NCBI GenBank assembly: GCA_024234875.1
Contig: JACKNM010000003.1
Location: forward strand, 124,001-188,000
DNA: 64,000 nucleotides
Reading direction: 5' to 3'
Source of the DNA: Ectothiorhodospiraceae bacterium
GTDB taxonomy: Bacteria > Pseudomonadota > Gammaproteobacteria > HK1
A model generated the notes under the pieces. That model saw only the letters and a program-made list of their open reading frames with translations, did not search any database and was not told the DNA's origin. Positions 26,054-35,500 of this stretch are shown here, piece by piece (positions within the stretch are counted from its first letter, which is position 1; every line of letters begins with the position of its first letter). A program made the position numbers and the translations under genes.

Positions 26054-26326
26054 TCAGCCGCCGGACAGCGCCTGCATCACGAAGATCTGCGACGAGGCAT
26101 CCGGGATCGGATCGCTCAACGCGGCACGGTCGCGCACCGCGGTGCCGTCGAGGAACACCACCATGTGCTTGCGCAGGCAGCCGTGCTCGTCGACGACGTA
26201 GCCGCGCAGCCGCGGGTTCTCGGCGAAGATCGCGTCCAGCACCTCGGCCACCGTCGCACCGGGCGCCTCGGCGCGCGGGCAGTCGACGTGGCGGGCGAGG
26301 TTGCGGGTGAAGGTCACGGTCGGCAT
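26054..26326 (-). CDS. MoaD/ThiS-family ubiquitin-like protein
   Basis: A 90-residue beta-grasp protein. MPTVTFTRNLARHVDCP and VAEVLDAIFAENP, then RGYVVDEHGCLRKHMVVFLDG, are typical of the family. It ends with Gly-Gly, the C-terminus that MoaD and ThiS use for adenylation and sulphur transfer. No moaE, moeB or thiG gene is nearby. It is the first gene of a two-gene unit with the BNR-repeat protein, which suggests that the propeller protein is its partner or target. Confidence 0.85.
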   Translation of the reverse strand: MPTVTFTRNLARHVDCPRAEAPGATVAEVLDAIFAENPRLRGYVVDEHGCLRKHMVVFLDGTAVRDRAALSDPIPDASSQIFVMQALSGG

Positions 26327-26480
26327 GGGCTCGGCGTCCGGGGGTGATGGGCGTGGACGGCGTCGCGACCGGGTGATCATAGCCGCGGTGCTCGTCCGGC
26401 GCAGGGCCCGGTAGCGCTTGCCGCTGCTGCCCCCTGCGGTCAGGATCGCGCCATCGACCCGCCACAGGAGGCCACCGACC

Positions 26481-27347
26481 ATGATCGAGAAGCGACCGTT
26501 CGGACGCACCGGACACATGAGCACGGTCACGCTGTTCGGGGCCGCGGCGCTCGGCCGGCGTAGCCAGGCCGACGCCGACCGCACTCTCGACCTGCTGCTC
26601 GAGCACGGCGTGAACCACATCGACACCGCGGCCCGCTATGGCGACTCCGAGCTGCGCATCGGTGCCTGGATGCCGCGCCACCGCAAGGATTTCTTCCTCG
26701 CCACCAAGACCGGGGAGCGCACCGGCAAGGCCGCGCGCGAGGGGCTGGAGCGCTCGCTCGAGCGGCTGCGCACCGACCACGTCGACCTGATCCAGCTCCA
26801 CGCCCTCGGTCACCCCGACGAGTGGGAGGTCGCGATGGGACCGGGTGGCGCGCTGGAGGCGCTGATCGCGGCCCGCGACGAGGGGCTCGCGCGCTTCATC
26901 GGGGTCACCGGTCACGGCTGGACCATCCCGGCGATGCACAAGCGCAGCCTCGAGCGCTTCGACTTCGACTCGGTGCTGATGCCGTACAACTTCTTCATGC
27001 ACGCGAACGAGCGCTATCGCGGCGACTTCGACGCGGTGGTCGCGACCTGCGAGGCGCGTAACGTCGCCGTGCAGACCATCAAGTCCATCGCCCGCGGCCC
27101 ATGGGCCACCACCGAGCAGAGCCGCAACACCTGGTATCAGCCGCTCGAGGAGCAGGCCGACATCGACCTCGCGGTGCACTGGGTGCTGGGGCGGCCCGGG
27201 ATCTTCCTCAACACCGTCGGCGACATCGACATCCTGCCGCGAGTGCTGGACGCCGCCGGTCGCTTCGAGCGTCGACCGGACGACGCCGCGATGCAGGCGA
27301 TGCTCGACGCCCGTCGCGTCACCTCGCTGTTCGGCATCGGTACCTGA
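26481..27347 (+). CDS. Aldo/keto reductase
   Basis: A 288-residue NAD(P)H-dependent oxidoreductase with a TIM-barrel fold. The N-terminal [27 protein letters not shown] (catalytic Asp and Tyr), FFLATKTG (Lys) and VDLIQLHAL (His) together give the catalytic tetrad. The start at 26481 follows AGGAGG. The C-terminus is short compared with typical 320-residue members, and substrate cannot be predicted. It is divergent from the MoaD-like gene, and an M28-like gene begins ten bases after its stop. Confidence 0.9.
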   Translation: MIEKRPFGRTGHMSTVTLFGAAALGRRSQADADRTLDLLLEHGVNHIDTAARYGDSELRIGAWMPRHRKDFFLATKTGERTGKAAREGLERSLERLRTDHVDLIQLHALGHPDEWEVAMGPGGALEALIAARDEGLARFIGVTGHGWTIPAMHKRSLERFDFDSVLMPYNFFMHANERYRGDFDAVVATCEARNVAVQTIKSIARGPWATTEQSRNTWYQPLEEQADIDLAVHWVLGRPGIFLNTVGDIDILPRVLDAAGRFERRPDDAAMQAMLDARRVTSLFGIGT

Positions 27348-27357
27348 GTCCGCCGGC

Positions 27358-28518
27358 GTGACCATCGACACCGCGAGCGTCGCCGCCGATCTGGCTGGCT
27401 ACGACGGCCACGGCCATCACCGCACCGGCACTGCCGGCGACGAGTCGTGCGCGCGCTGGCTGGCGGAGGCGGCCTCGACGGCCGGGCTCGAGACGCGTCT
27501 GGTCGCGTTCGATCTCGAGCGCGTCGACCCGATCGCCGGCTCGGTGCGGGCCGGTGACCGGGTGGCCGAAGGGCTCACGCTGTTCGACGGCGGCGTCACG
27601 CCGGATGGGGGCGTCACCGGGAGCGCCGGTCCAGCGGGCAGCAGCGCACCGATCGGTGTGGCGCAGGCGCCGTGCTTCTGGGGCCGCCCGGGCACCCTCG
27701 ACGCGATGCGGGCTCGCGAGGACGGCTGCCATCGGGCGATGGTGGTGGTGAGCGGGGGCGAGCCTTTCGGGCTGCGGGCCGGGCTCACGCTGCTCAACGC
27801 CGAGCGCTTCCTGCGCCCGTTGCCGACCCCGGTGCTCCAGGTGGCGAGCGAGCACGCGCCATGGCTGCTCGCGGCGACCGGCGAGGGGCGGGCGTTGACG
27901 GTGACGGTGCGTGCGACGCGCTCGCGCGCCACCGCGCGCAACGTCGAGGCGCGGCTGGCCGGGCGTGAGCCCGATCTCCCGCCGCTGGTGGTGATGACGC
28001 CACGCAGCGGATGGTGGCACTGCGCATCGGAGCGTGGCCCGGGCATCGCGTGCTGGCTCGCCATCGCGCGTGCGCTGGCCGCGGCGCGTCCTCGCCGCGA
28101 GGTGCGCATGGTCGCGACCTCCGGCCACGAGCTCGGTCACCTGGGTCTCGACCATTTCCTGCACGCCAATCCCGGCCTCGTCGCCGGGGCGCACGCGTGG
28201 ATCCACCTCGGCGCGAACTTCGGCGGCGCGGTGGGTGCGCGCCTCGAGGTGCAGGGGTCGGACGATGCGTGGGCGACGCGCGCGGTGGATGCGCTCGCCG
28301 GCGTCGGTGTGGTGCCGGACGGGGTGCGCGCCGGCGACGCCGCGCCGCGCGGCGAGGCCGCCAACCTGGTGGCCGAGGGTGGGCGGTTCGTCTCCCTGGT
28401 CGGCGACAACGCGCTGTTCCACCATCCGCACGACCGCGGTCTCGAGGTCGTCGACCTCGACCGCACCGCGCGGGTGGCGCGGGCGATGGCGTCGGTGGCG
28501 TGCGCGCTCGCCGGGTAG
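27358..28518 (+). CDS. M28 peptidase-like protein with degenerate metal site
   Basis: A 386-residue protein whose layout follows the M28 zinc peptidases: an N-terminal RTGTAGDESCARWL segment, an inserted PA-like domain, and a C-terminal catalytic fold with SGHELGHLGL. Where M28 enzymes have a His-x-Asp pair and a second Asp, this one has MTPRSGWWHCASERGPG, so several zinc ligands appear replaced. It may be an inactive homologue or use other ligands. The GTG start at 27358 lies ten bases after the aldo/keto reductase stop, so the two are probably one operon. Confidence 0.72.
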   Translation: MTIDTASVAADLAGYDGHGHHRTGTAGDESCARWLAEAASTAGLETRLVAFDLERVDPIAGSVRAGDRVAEGLTLFDGGVTPDGGVTGSAGPAGSSAPIGVAQAPCFWGRPGTLDAMRAREDGCHRAMVVVSGGEPFGLRAGLTLLNAERFLRPLPTPVLQVASEHAPWLLAATGEGRALTVTVRATRSRATARNVEARLAGREPDLPPLVVMTPRSGWWHCASERGPGIACWLAIARALAAARPRREVRMVATSGHELGHLGLDHFLHANPGLVAGAHAWIHLGANFGGAVGARLEVQGSDDAWATRAVDALAGVGVVPDGVRAGDAAPRGEAANLVAEGGRFVSLVGDNALFHHPHDRGLEVVDLDRTARVARAMASVACALAG

Positions 28519-28555
28519 CAGGCTGTTGAAGAGCTCGGTTCTTCCTGGTCGGGGG

Positions 28556-29311
28556 TCAGCGCTTGTCGAGGATGGTGCGGCTCGACTGCTCGAGTAGTCG
28601 GGTGAGGTGGGTGTACAGGTAGCGGACGCCGCGCGCCTTCAGGGCCTCGATGTTGGCGCTCGTGCACGGTGTCCCTGCCACGCCGCCGGCGGCGAGGATG
28701 GCGTCGAAGGTGCGCTCGATGGCCGCGCGCACCGGCGCCGCGCCGGCGTTGCCCGCGTGGCCCATCGACTGCGAGAGATCGGAGGGGCCCACGAAGAACA
28801 CGTCGATGCCGGGTACGGCGAGGATCGCGTCGAGGTTGTCGAGCGCCTCGGCGTCCTCGATCTGCACGCACACCAGCGCCTCCCGATTGGCGCGCGCGAC
28901 GTACTCAGACATCGACTCGAGGTAGCCGTAGTCGGCCGACCGGGTACCGACCGCGAGGCCGCGCCGACCGTCGGGGTCGTAACGCACACTCGCCACCGCG
29001 CGTCGCGCGTCGTCGGCGGTGCACACGTGCGGCACCTGCACGCCCGCCGCACCGCGGTCCATCACCTGCAGGATGTCGCGAGCCGAGTTGCTGGCAGGCC
29101 GCACGATGGGGGTGATGCCGGCCGCCTCCGCCGCCATCACCATCAGCTCGACGCTCTCGATTCCGATGCTGCCGTGCTCGCAGTCGATGAGTACCCAGTC
29201 GAAGCCGAGCCGACCGAGCATCTCGACGATCTGGACCGAGGGGATCATCACCGACACGCCGAGCGCCGGCTGATCGGCGAGCAGCTTCGCCTTCATACGA
29301 TTCGGTTGCAT
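28556..29311 (-). CDS. HpcH/HpaI family aldolase
   Basis: A 251-residue class II pyruvate aldolase. DWVLIDCEHGSIG, the metal-binding Glu in VCVQIEDAEALDN and FFVGPSDLSQSMG are the family signatures. Members split 4-hydroxy-2-oxo acids such as 2-keto-3-deoxy-L-rhamnonate or 4-hydroxy-2-oxoheptanedioate into pyruvate and an aldehyde. I cannot tell which substrate from sequence. The start MQPNRMKAK at 29311 is favoured over a longer frame because the extra residues are Arg/Pro-rich. No aromatic or sugar-acid pathway gene lies beside it. Confidence 0.88.
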   Translation of the reverse strand: MQPNRMKAKLLADQPALGVSVMIPSVQIVEMLGRLGFDWVLIDCEHGSIGIESVELMVMAAEAAGITPIVRPASNSARDILQVMDRGAAGVQVPHVCTADDARRAVASVRYDPDGRRGLAVGTRSADYGYLESMSEYVARANREALVCVQIEDAEALDNLDAILAVPGIDVFFVGPSDLSQSMGHAGNAGAAPVRAAIERTFDAILAAGGVAGTPCTSANIEALKARGVRYLYTHLTRLLEQSSRTILDKR

Positions 29312-29429
29312 CGGTGACCTCCGAGCCGGGCGGGCTGGCCGTGCCACGCCGTCGGCGCGGCCGGCATCGACCGCCTCGCGCGACGTGGCACGGCCGAGGG
29401 CGACGGCGGTGCGAGCCGCCGCGCCGGTG

Positions 29430-29837
29430 TCAGTGCGTGATGAGTGGCGGCAGCGCCTTCGCCTGCTCGACCCACTTCGTCACCGCGCTCACCGACGGCG
29501 TCGCGCGCGTGAGCTTCTTCTGCTCGTTCACTTCCTTCATCTTCGCGGCGAGGTTCTCGGCGTTGCGGTTGCGCAGCTCCTTCACCGTGTCGACCCCCGC
29601 CGCCTCGAGCAGCTCCGAGTACTCCGAGCCCACGCCCGAGATGCGCATCAGGTCGGCCATGTTGGCCCACTTGAGGAGCTGCGCCTCCTTCAGGCCCGTC
29701 TTGGCCGCGACCTCCTTGCGTCCCTTGGCCTCGCAGCAGAGCTTCAACAGGTCGTCGGTGGTCTGGATGCCGGCGGTCTCGAGCTTGGCGCCGAACGTCG
29801 GGCCGATTCCCTCGATCTCCTGGATCTTGTACGCCAT
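29430..29837 (-). CDS. DUF4332 helix-hairpin-helix protein
   Basis: A 135-residue cytoplasmic protein with two helix-hairpin-helix repeats. IQEIEGIGPTFGAKLETAGI near residues 5-24 and MRISGVGSEYSELLEAAGV near 70-88 are the two repeats, as in DUF4332 proteins. The tail is Lys/Asn-rich (NAENLAAKMKEVNEQKK). HhH repeats usually touch DNA, so a DNA-binding role is likely. A GAGGAGGA ribosome site precedes the ATG at 29837. It is monocistronic and divergent from the repeat lipoprotein. Confidence 0.82.
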   Translation of the reverse strand: MAYKIQEIEGIGPTFGAKLETAGIQTTDDLLKLCCEAKGRKEVAAKTGLKEAQLLKWANMADLMRISGVGSEYSELLEAAGVDTVKELRNRNAENLAAKMKEVNEQKKLTRATPSVSAVTKWVEQAKALPPLITH

Positions 29838-30207
29838 CGGTCTGGTCCTCCTCTGCGACCCGGTCGGCTCGCGCCGGGCACCGTCATTGCGCGTCGTGCA
29901 CCGTCTCGAGCCTGAATTCGAGCGGGCGCGGCGCAGTATAGCGCCGGCACGACGAGCCCGATCATCGCCCGCGCCGAGCCGCGGGCGCTGCCGTGACGCG
30001 GAGCCCTGCGACAGGCTGCTCGAAACAATCTTTGACAGTTCGCGCCCTGTCGGCGAGGCAAGATGACCCGGGCTCGGCGTCGAGATGCAGTCCTCGTCCG
30101 CCTCGCGGCGGCGGCCGATTGCACGAGCAGTACCGGGTGCTCCACAGGGGTGTGGGATTCGCCGCGGTGGCGAGGACCACGAAAGAACAAGATTGAGGAC
30201 GGTCACG
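29838..30207. other. 370-base divergent region without a gene
   Basis: No supported gene lies here. It separates the DUF4332 gene (minus) from the repeat lipoprotein gene (plus), so it should hold both promoters. A TTGACA at 30032-30037 has no good -10 at 16-18 bases. Nothing else could be assigned. Confidence 0.45.
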
Positions 30208-31302
30208 ATGAAGACGACGAAGGTCATGGCATTGGCGACACCGATGCTCGTCCTGGCTCTCGGCGGTTGTGCGACGACGACCCCGGAGATGGACGAGGTG
30301 CAGCGCGAGCTCGCCGATGCGAAGGCGCGGGCCGAGCAGCTGCAGAGCTCGGTGAGCGGCCTCGAGGGCACGGTGCAGCGCAAGGACGCGGAGATCCAGT
30401 CGCTGCAATCGCGACTGCAGACCGGCGCCACCGGCGATCCGCTGCTGCCACCCCAGGCAAAGCCCGGTGAATGCTACGCGCGCGTCTTCATCCCGCCGGC
30501 CTACACCGAGGAGACGCGCCAGGTGCTGCGTCAGGAAGGTGGTGAGCGAATCGAGACCACGCCGCCCGAGTACGAGTGGGTCGAGGAGCGCGTGCTGGTG
30601 AAGGAAGCTTCCCAGCGTCTCGAGGTGGTGCCGGCGACGTACGACTGGGCCGAGGAGCGGGTGATGGTCCGCCAGGCCTCGGAGGAGCTGCAGACGGTTC
30701 CGGCCAAGTACGAGTGGACCGAGGAGCAGGTGCTGGTGCGCGCCGCGTACACCACCTGGAAGAAGGGCCGCGGCCCGATCGAGCGCATCGACAACGCCAC
30801 CGGCGAGATCATGTGTCTGGTCGAGGTGCCGGCCGAGTACAAGACCGTGCGCAAGCAGGTCATGGTGAGCCCGCCGAGCACCCGCAAGGTCGCCATCCCG
30901 GCCGAGTACACCAACGTGCGCAAGCGCGTGATGGTGGAGGCGCCGAAGACCCGCACGATCGAGATCCCGGCCGAGTACAAGACCGTCCGGGTGAAGAAGC
31001 TGGTGCGCCCCGCCGGCGAGCGCCGGATCAAGATCGATCCGACCTACCAGACGGTCACCGAGCGCAAGCTGGTGTCGGAAGGCCATCTGGAGTGGCGCCC
31101 GATCCTCTGCGAGACCAACACCTCGCCGGACATCGTGCGCAAGATCCAGAGCGCGTTGCTCTCCGCCGGGCACAACCCCGGTCGCATCGACGGGGTGATC
31201 GGCCCGGACACCATGCGCGCGGTCACCGCCTATCAGCGTGAGAAGGGCCAGCCGAGCGGCCAGCTCACCATTCAGACCCTGCGTTCGCTCGGCGTGCTCT
31301 GA
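30208..31302 (+). CDS. Lipoprotein with ~8 tandem 23-residue repeats and peptidoglycan-binding domain
   Basis: A 364-residue lipoprotein. The signal ends in LALGGC, a lipobox, so the Cys would be acylated. A coiled-coil-like stretch follows at about residues 28-72. Residues 90-290 hold about eight repeats of the form PAxY-x5-VLV-x3-x5-V/I: for example PPEYEWVEERVLVKEAS, PATYDWAEERVMVRQAS and PAEYTNVRKRVMVEAPK. Repeat four carries a longer insertion. The C-terminus (SPDIVRKIQSALLSAGHNPG) is a PG_binding_1 domain. It likely links membrane and cell wall. The ATG at 30208 follows GAGGA. Confidence 0.85.
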   Translation: MKTTKVMALATPMLVLALGGCATTTPEMDEVQRELADAKARAEQLQSSVSGLEGTVQRKDAEIQSLQSRLQTGATGDPLLPPQAKPGECYARVFIPPAYTEETRQVLRQEGGERIETTPPEYEWVEERVLVKEASQRLEVVPATYDWAEERVMVRQASEELQTVPAKYEWTEEQVLVRAAYTTWKKGRGPIERIDNATGEIMCLVEVPAEYKTVRKQVMVSPPSTRKVAIPAEYTNVRKRVMVEAPKTRTIEIPAEYKTVRVKKLVRPAGERRIKIDPTYQTVTERKLVSEGHLEWRPILCETNTSPDIVRKIQSALLSAGHNPGRIDGVIGPDTMRAVTAYQREKGQPSGQLTIQTLRSLGVL

Positions 31303-31324
31303 GGCGCCGCGGCACGGTGGTGGG

Positions 31325-31348
31325 CGAGGTCACCGTCCGGTGACCTCG
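31325..31348 (+). terminator. Perfect 10-bp hairpin after the repeat lipoprotein
   Basis: CGAGGTCACC pairs perfectly with GGTGACCTCG around the loop GTCC, 22 bases after the stop at 31302. No T-tract follows. It is the likely 3' end of the lipoprotein message. Confidence 0.5.
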
Positions 31349-31559
31349 TCCGCTGCCGGAATGGCCTCGGGCCGGCAGTGACGTCGCCGGTCCGGGGCGC
31401 TTGAACCCCTCTTCCCCCGCCTCCCCTCACGACTCCCCTCGCGCCCACAACTCCTGCGTCGCCGGCCTTCGCGATCCGGGTCAGCCCCGATGCACGCTCC
31501 GTCGGTAGAATCCGCGCTCGAGGCCGACGTCACGGCCCGCGTGCGTGGAGACGAGGTCG

Positions 31560-31943
31560 ATGCGAAAGAGCTTCAAGGACTACCTGGCGGAGGCCAATGC
31601 CTCCATCCGCACCTGCTCGGTGCAAGACGCGTTGGTGCTGGTCGGGCAGGCGAGCACGGTCTTCGTCGATGTCCGCGACGGTACCGAGATCGCCAGCGAG
31701 GGTGCGATTCCGGGCGCAGTGCACGCGTCACGCGGACTGCTCGAGTTCAAGATCGATCCGGAGTCCCCGATGCACGATCCGGTGTTCGCCGCCAAGAAGC
31801 GGTTCATCTTCTACTGCGGCACTGGCGGCCGGTCGGCCCTCGCCGCGCATCGCGCGCAGGAGATGGGGATCTCGCAGGTGAGCAGCATGGCCGGCGGCTT
31901 TCGTGCCTGGGTTGCCGCCGGTGGGCCGGTGAGCAAGGCCTGA
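31560..31943 (+). CDS. Rhodanese-like sulphurtransferase
   Basis: A 127-residue single-domain rhodanese. The catalytic loop FYCGTGGRS holds the persulphide Cys at about residue 90, and VFVDVRDGTEI and GGFRAW complete the family pattern. It should move sulphur from thiosulphate or a persulphide to an acceptor. The ATG at 31560 follows GGAGACGAGG and is preferred over an in-frame GTG at 31545. A TAGAAT hexamer at 31506 may be its -10 element. No partner gene sits in the same operon. Confidence 0.88.
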   Translation: MRKSFKDYLAEANASIRTCSVQDALVLVGQASTVFVDVRDGTEIASEGAIPGAVHASRGLLEFKIDPESPMHDPVFAAKKRFIFYCGTGGRSALAAHRAQEMGISQVSSMAGGFRAWVAAGGPVSKA

Positions 31944-31950
31944 GGTGGCG

Positions 31951-31979
31951 CGACCTCGCCGGTGGTCACGGCGAGGTCG
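31951..31979. terminator. 11-bp hairpin between convergent rhodanese and mscL
   Basis: CGACCTCGCCG (31951-31961) pairs perfectly with CGGCGAGGTCG (31969-31979) around a seven-base loop. It fills most of the 55-base gap between two convergent genes, so it can serve both. No T-tract on either side. Confidence 0.55.
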
Positions 31980-31998
31980 AGCCGTCGGATGCGCGCGG

Positions 31999-32418
31999 TC
32001 AGCGCGACTTCAGCGAGTCGCGGATCTCGGTGAGCAGCTTCACCTCGTCGCTCGGCTCCGGTGGCGCCGGCGGCGGTGCGGCTTCCTCCTTCTCCTGCAG
32101 CCGGTTGATCGCCCGGATCAGCAAGAAGATCGCGAATGCGACGATCACGAAGTCGAGCACGGTGTTGATGAAGATGCCGACCTTCATGATTGGAGCACCG
32201 GCCGCTTCCGCCGCGGCGACGCTCGCAAAGTCCTGCCCCGACAGATTGATGAACAGGTTGCTGAAGTCGACCTTGCCGAGCAGCAATCCGATCGGCGGCA
32301 TGATGACGTCGTTGACCAGTGACGTGACGATCTTCCCGAATGCCGCACCGATGATGATGCCGACCGCCATGTCCACGACGTTGCCGCGCATGGCGAATTT
32401 CTTGAACTCCTGCAGCAT
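31999..32418 (-). CDS. mscL: Large-conductance mechanosensitive channel MscL
   Basis: A 139-residue inner-membrane channel that opens under strong membrane tension and releases solutes during hypo-osmotic shock. The N-terminus [20 protein letters not shown] is the conserved S1 helix plus the pore-lining TM1. The second helix lies at about residues 78-102, followed by a Pro-rich linker ([10 protein letters not shown]) and the C-terminal bundle [12 protein letters not shown]. The length is typical of the family. It is transcribed alone, convergent with the rhodanese gene. Confidence 0.96.
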   Translation of the reverse strand: MLQEFKKFAMRGNVVDMAVGIIIGAAFGKIVTSLVNDVIMPPIGLLLGKVDFSNLFINLSGQDFASVAAAEAAGAPIMKVGIFINTVLDFVIVAFAIFLLIRAINRLQEKEEAAPPPAPPEPSDEVKLLTEIRDSLKSR

Positions 32419-32534
32419 CTGCGAACCTCCCTACGGCCCTGGACCAGGGCGCGCGCATTATAGCGAGCGGCTGCTGCGGCCATCGTGACAAATGCGCGCG
32501 TCGGCAGGGGTGTGCGGCTGCCGGCCGGGGCGGC

Positions 32535-35500
32535 TCAGCTCGCCAGACCGAGTCCGCGGTAGTCACGCACCCAGCCTGCGGCCAGCAGGCTCGCGGTGAG
32601 CGCCGATGCGTCGGCCGGCTCGCCGTCGATGCGCTCGATCACCACCGCCGAGCGCCCACGTCGCCGCCTCGCGGCGACGAGCGCGCGCAGCGCCGCCGGC
32701 ACCAGCGCGACTCGTCGCTCGTCGGATTCACGGAAGGTCACGAGCTGACGCCCGCCAGCACCGAGCCACAGCAGGGGCGTGCCGTCGACGAGGGCGACCC
32801 AGGCGCCGGCCACCCGGCGCGGCCGGGAGTCGGCCTGCGTGGTCTCCGGCCACGGCAGCAGGCTGCCCCACGGGTTGGCGGGATCGATCGCGGTGAGGAC
32901 CAACAGCGACGGCGCGTCGCCGCGGTCGTCGTCGCCGCGATGACCGCGCATGCGGTCGATGGTCCCCGGCTGCGCGTACTGGGCGCCAGACAAGCCCGCG
33001 ACCCAGTACCCTCGACGCACCTGACCGGCATCGTCCATCGCCGCGAGCACCGGCTGCAGCGCCGACCAGCCGCCCGGCAGCTCCTCCGCCAGGGCCGCCT
33101 CGCGACTCACCACCGCGTAGCGCTCGAGCAGCATCCGCGCGCGCGCATGGGCGCGCTCGGTCTCGCTGGCGGAGCTCCGGCCGAGGAGGTCGTCCACCGA
33201 CGACCAGCGCCCCCCCGCGATGCCGGCAGCGTAACGCCCCGACCGACGCCTCGCCGCCCGTCCCAAACCGCGCAAGGGCGCGAAGGTGTCGTTGGTGATC
33301 CGCCCGGCCCACACCAGATCCCACAGGCAGCGCTCGAACTCCGCCCGCTCGAGTCCAGGGAGGGCGCGAGCCGCAGCGTCCTCGAGCTCGAACAGGAACG
33401 ATGCGCCGCGACGGGCGAGATGGTCGAGGATCGCGACGTGCACCGCCGAGGGCGGCTCCCACGGCGCCGGGGGCGGGGCGAGCAGCGCGACATGCTCGCG
33501 CCGATAGACCGCGATGCGGCCGTCCGACGTGCCGAGCGCGCCGCAGCCCAGCCACACCACGCGACCGCTCGCAGCGAGCAGGTCCAGCGCATCGTGCGAC
33601 GCCTCGGCGGCCCGTCGTGGGAGGATCTCTCCGGCGAGAGCACTCCACGGCAGTGGGAGTCCCTCGAGGCGTGCGAGCGCGGCCTCGAGATGGGCCCCGG
33701 CCGATCCCCGAGTCGGGGCGTCGACCGCGTGCCACTCGGGCAGAAAGGTGCCGAGCACGGAGGCCTCGACCGGCGCCGCCGCGTTGCGCAACCGCGCCAC
33801 GGTGCGGCGCTTGATCCGACGCAGGATCGCGACGTCGCACCACTCCGGCGTGCTGCCGCCCGGACGGAGCTCGCCACGCGTCAACGCGCCACTCGCCTCC
33901 AGTGCAGACAGCACCGGTGTCACCTGCGACGGCTGCAGACGGTAACGCGCGGCGAGCTCCGCGCTGGTGAAGGGTCCGTGGCTGCGCGCGTACCGCCGCA
34001 CGAGCGCGGCGAACGCGTCGGGGACCGGCGCGAGGAACCCGTCGGGCAGGCCACCGGGGGGAACCACGCCGAGCGCATCGCGATAGAGCCCGGCGTCCTG
34101 CGCCGCTACCCAGCGGCGCTCACCGCCGACCCGAACCTCGACCGCGCGCCGCGCGTCGGCCAGGGTCTGCAACCATGCCGCCGCATCGCCGGCGGCGCGC
34201 TGCACGCATTCGTCCGCACGCAGGTCCCCCACGCGCCGCAGCAGGTCGTGCAATGCGTCGGCATCCTCAGCTCGGCGTTCGGGCGCGGTCCCGGTGAGCT
34301 CCGCCTCGACCTCGACCACGACGTCACCGTCGAGCAGCTCGCGGAGCTCCGCCTGCCCGAGCAGCTCGGCGAGCAGACCGCGATCGAGGGTGAGCGCCTG
34401 CGCGCGGCGCTCGGCGATCGGTGAGTCCTGCTCGTAGATGTAGGCCGCCACGTAGGCGAAGACCAGCGAGCGCGCGAACGGCGACGCCGAGGGCGTCTCG
34501 ACCTCGTGCACGTCGATCTCGCGACTGCGCGCGGCGCGCAGCAGCGCGACCAGGGCGGGCACGTCGAGCACGTCGCCGAGGGCCTGGCGATAGGTCTCGA
34601 CCACCACCGGGAAGCTCGCGTGGCGCCGCGCGCTCGCCAGCAGGTGGCGCGCCTTCTGGCGCTGCGCCCACAGCGGGTTGCGCTCGCCGGGGCGGCGCCG
34701 GGGCATCAACAGCGCGCGCACCGCGTTCTCGCGGAACAGGCCGGCGAACAGCGCGGTGTCACCGAGCTGCTCGGTGACCAGCTCCTCGACCTCGTCCGGG
34801 TCGGGAAGCAGGGCGTCGAGCGGCGGGAGCTCCTCGACGTCGGCCAGCCGCAGCACGATGCCGTCGTCGGTGTACATGAGTTGCACCTCGTACCCGGCGC
34901 GGGTGCCGAGGAGGCGCTCGAGCGCCATCGCCCACGGCGCGTGCACCCGCGCGCCGAAGGGCGAGAGGATGCACACCCGCCAGTCGCCGAGCTCGTCCCG
35001 GAAACGCTCGACCGTCACCGCGCGATCGGTCGGCAGGTGTCCGGTGTGGCGCTTCTGATCGTGGACGTAGGCGGCGAGATTGCGGGCGGCGAACGCGTCC
35101 AGCGGGGTGTCGGCGACGAGCCATTCGGCGGCTCCGGCCTCGTCCATGGCGCCGATGCGCCGGGTGAGCGCGCCGATGGCCCGCCCGAGCTCCACCGGCC
35201 GCCCGGGCCCGTCGCCGCGCCAGAACGGGAGTCGGCCGGGCTCGCCCGGGGCGGGCGAGACCACCACCCGGTCGCGCTCGATCGCCTCGACCCGCCAGGT
35301 GCTCGCGCCGAGCGCGAAGCAGTCCCCGAGCCTGGTCTCGAACACCATCTCCTCGTCGAGCTCTCCGACCCGCGGCCCGTCGGCGCCGAGCACCACCGCG
35401 TAGTGCCCGCGGTCGGGGATGGTGCCGGCGTTGGTGCGCGCGACCAGCTCGGTGCCGCGCCGGGCCTGGAGCCGGTCGGTGGTGCGGTCCCACGTGAGTC

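Noticed and set aside
30032..30060. TTGACA upstream of the repeat lipoprotein as a -35
   Set aside because: No -10-like hexamer occurs at 16-18 bases; the nearest candidate (CAAGAT) is 21 bases away.
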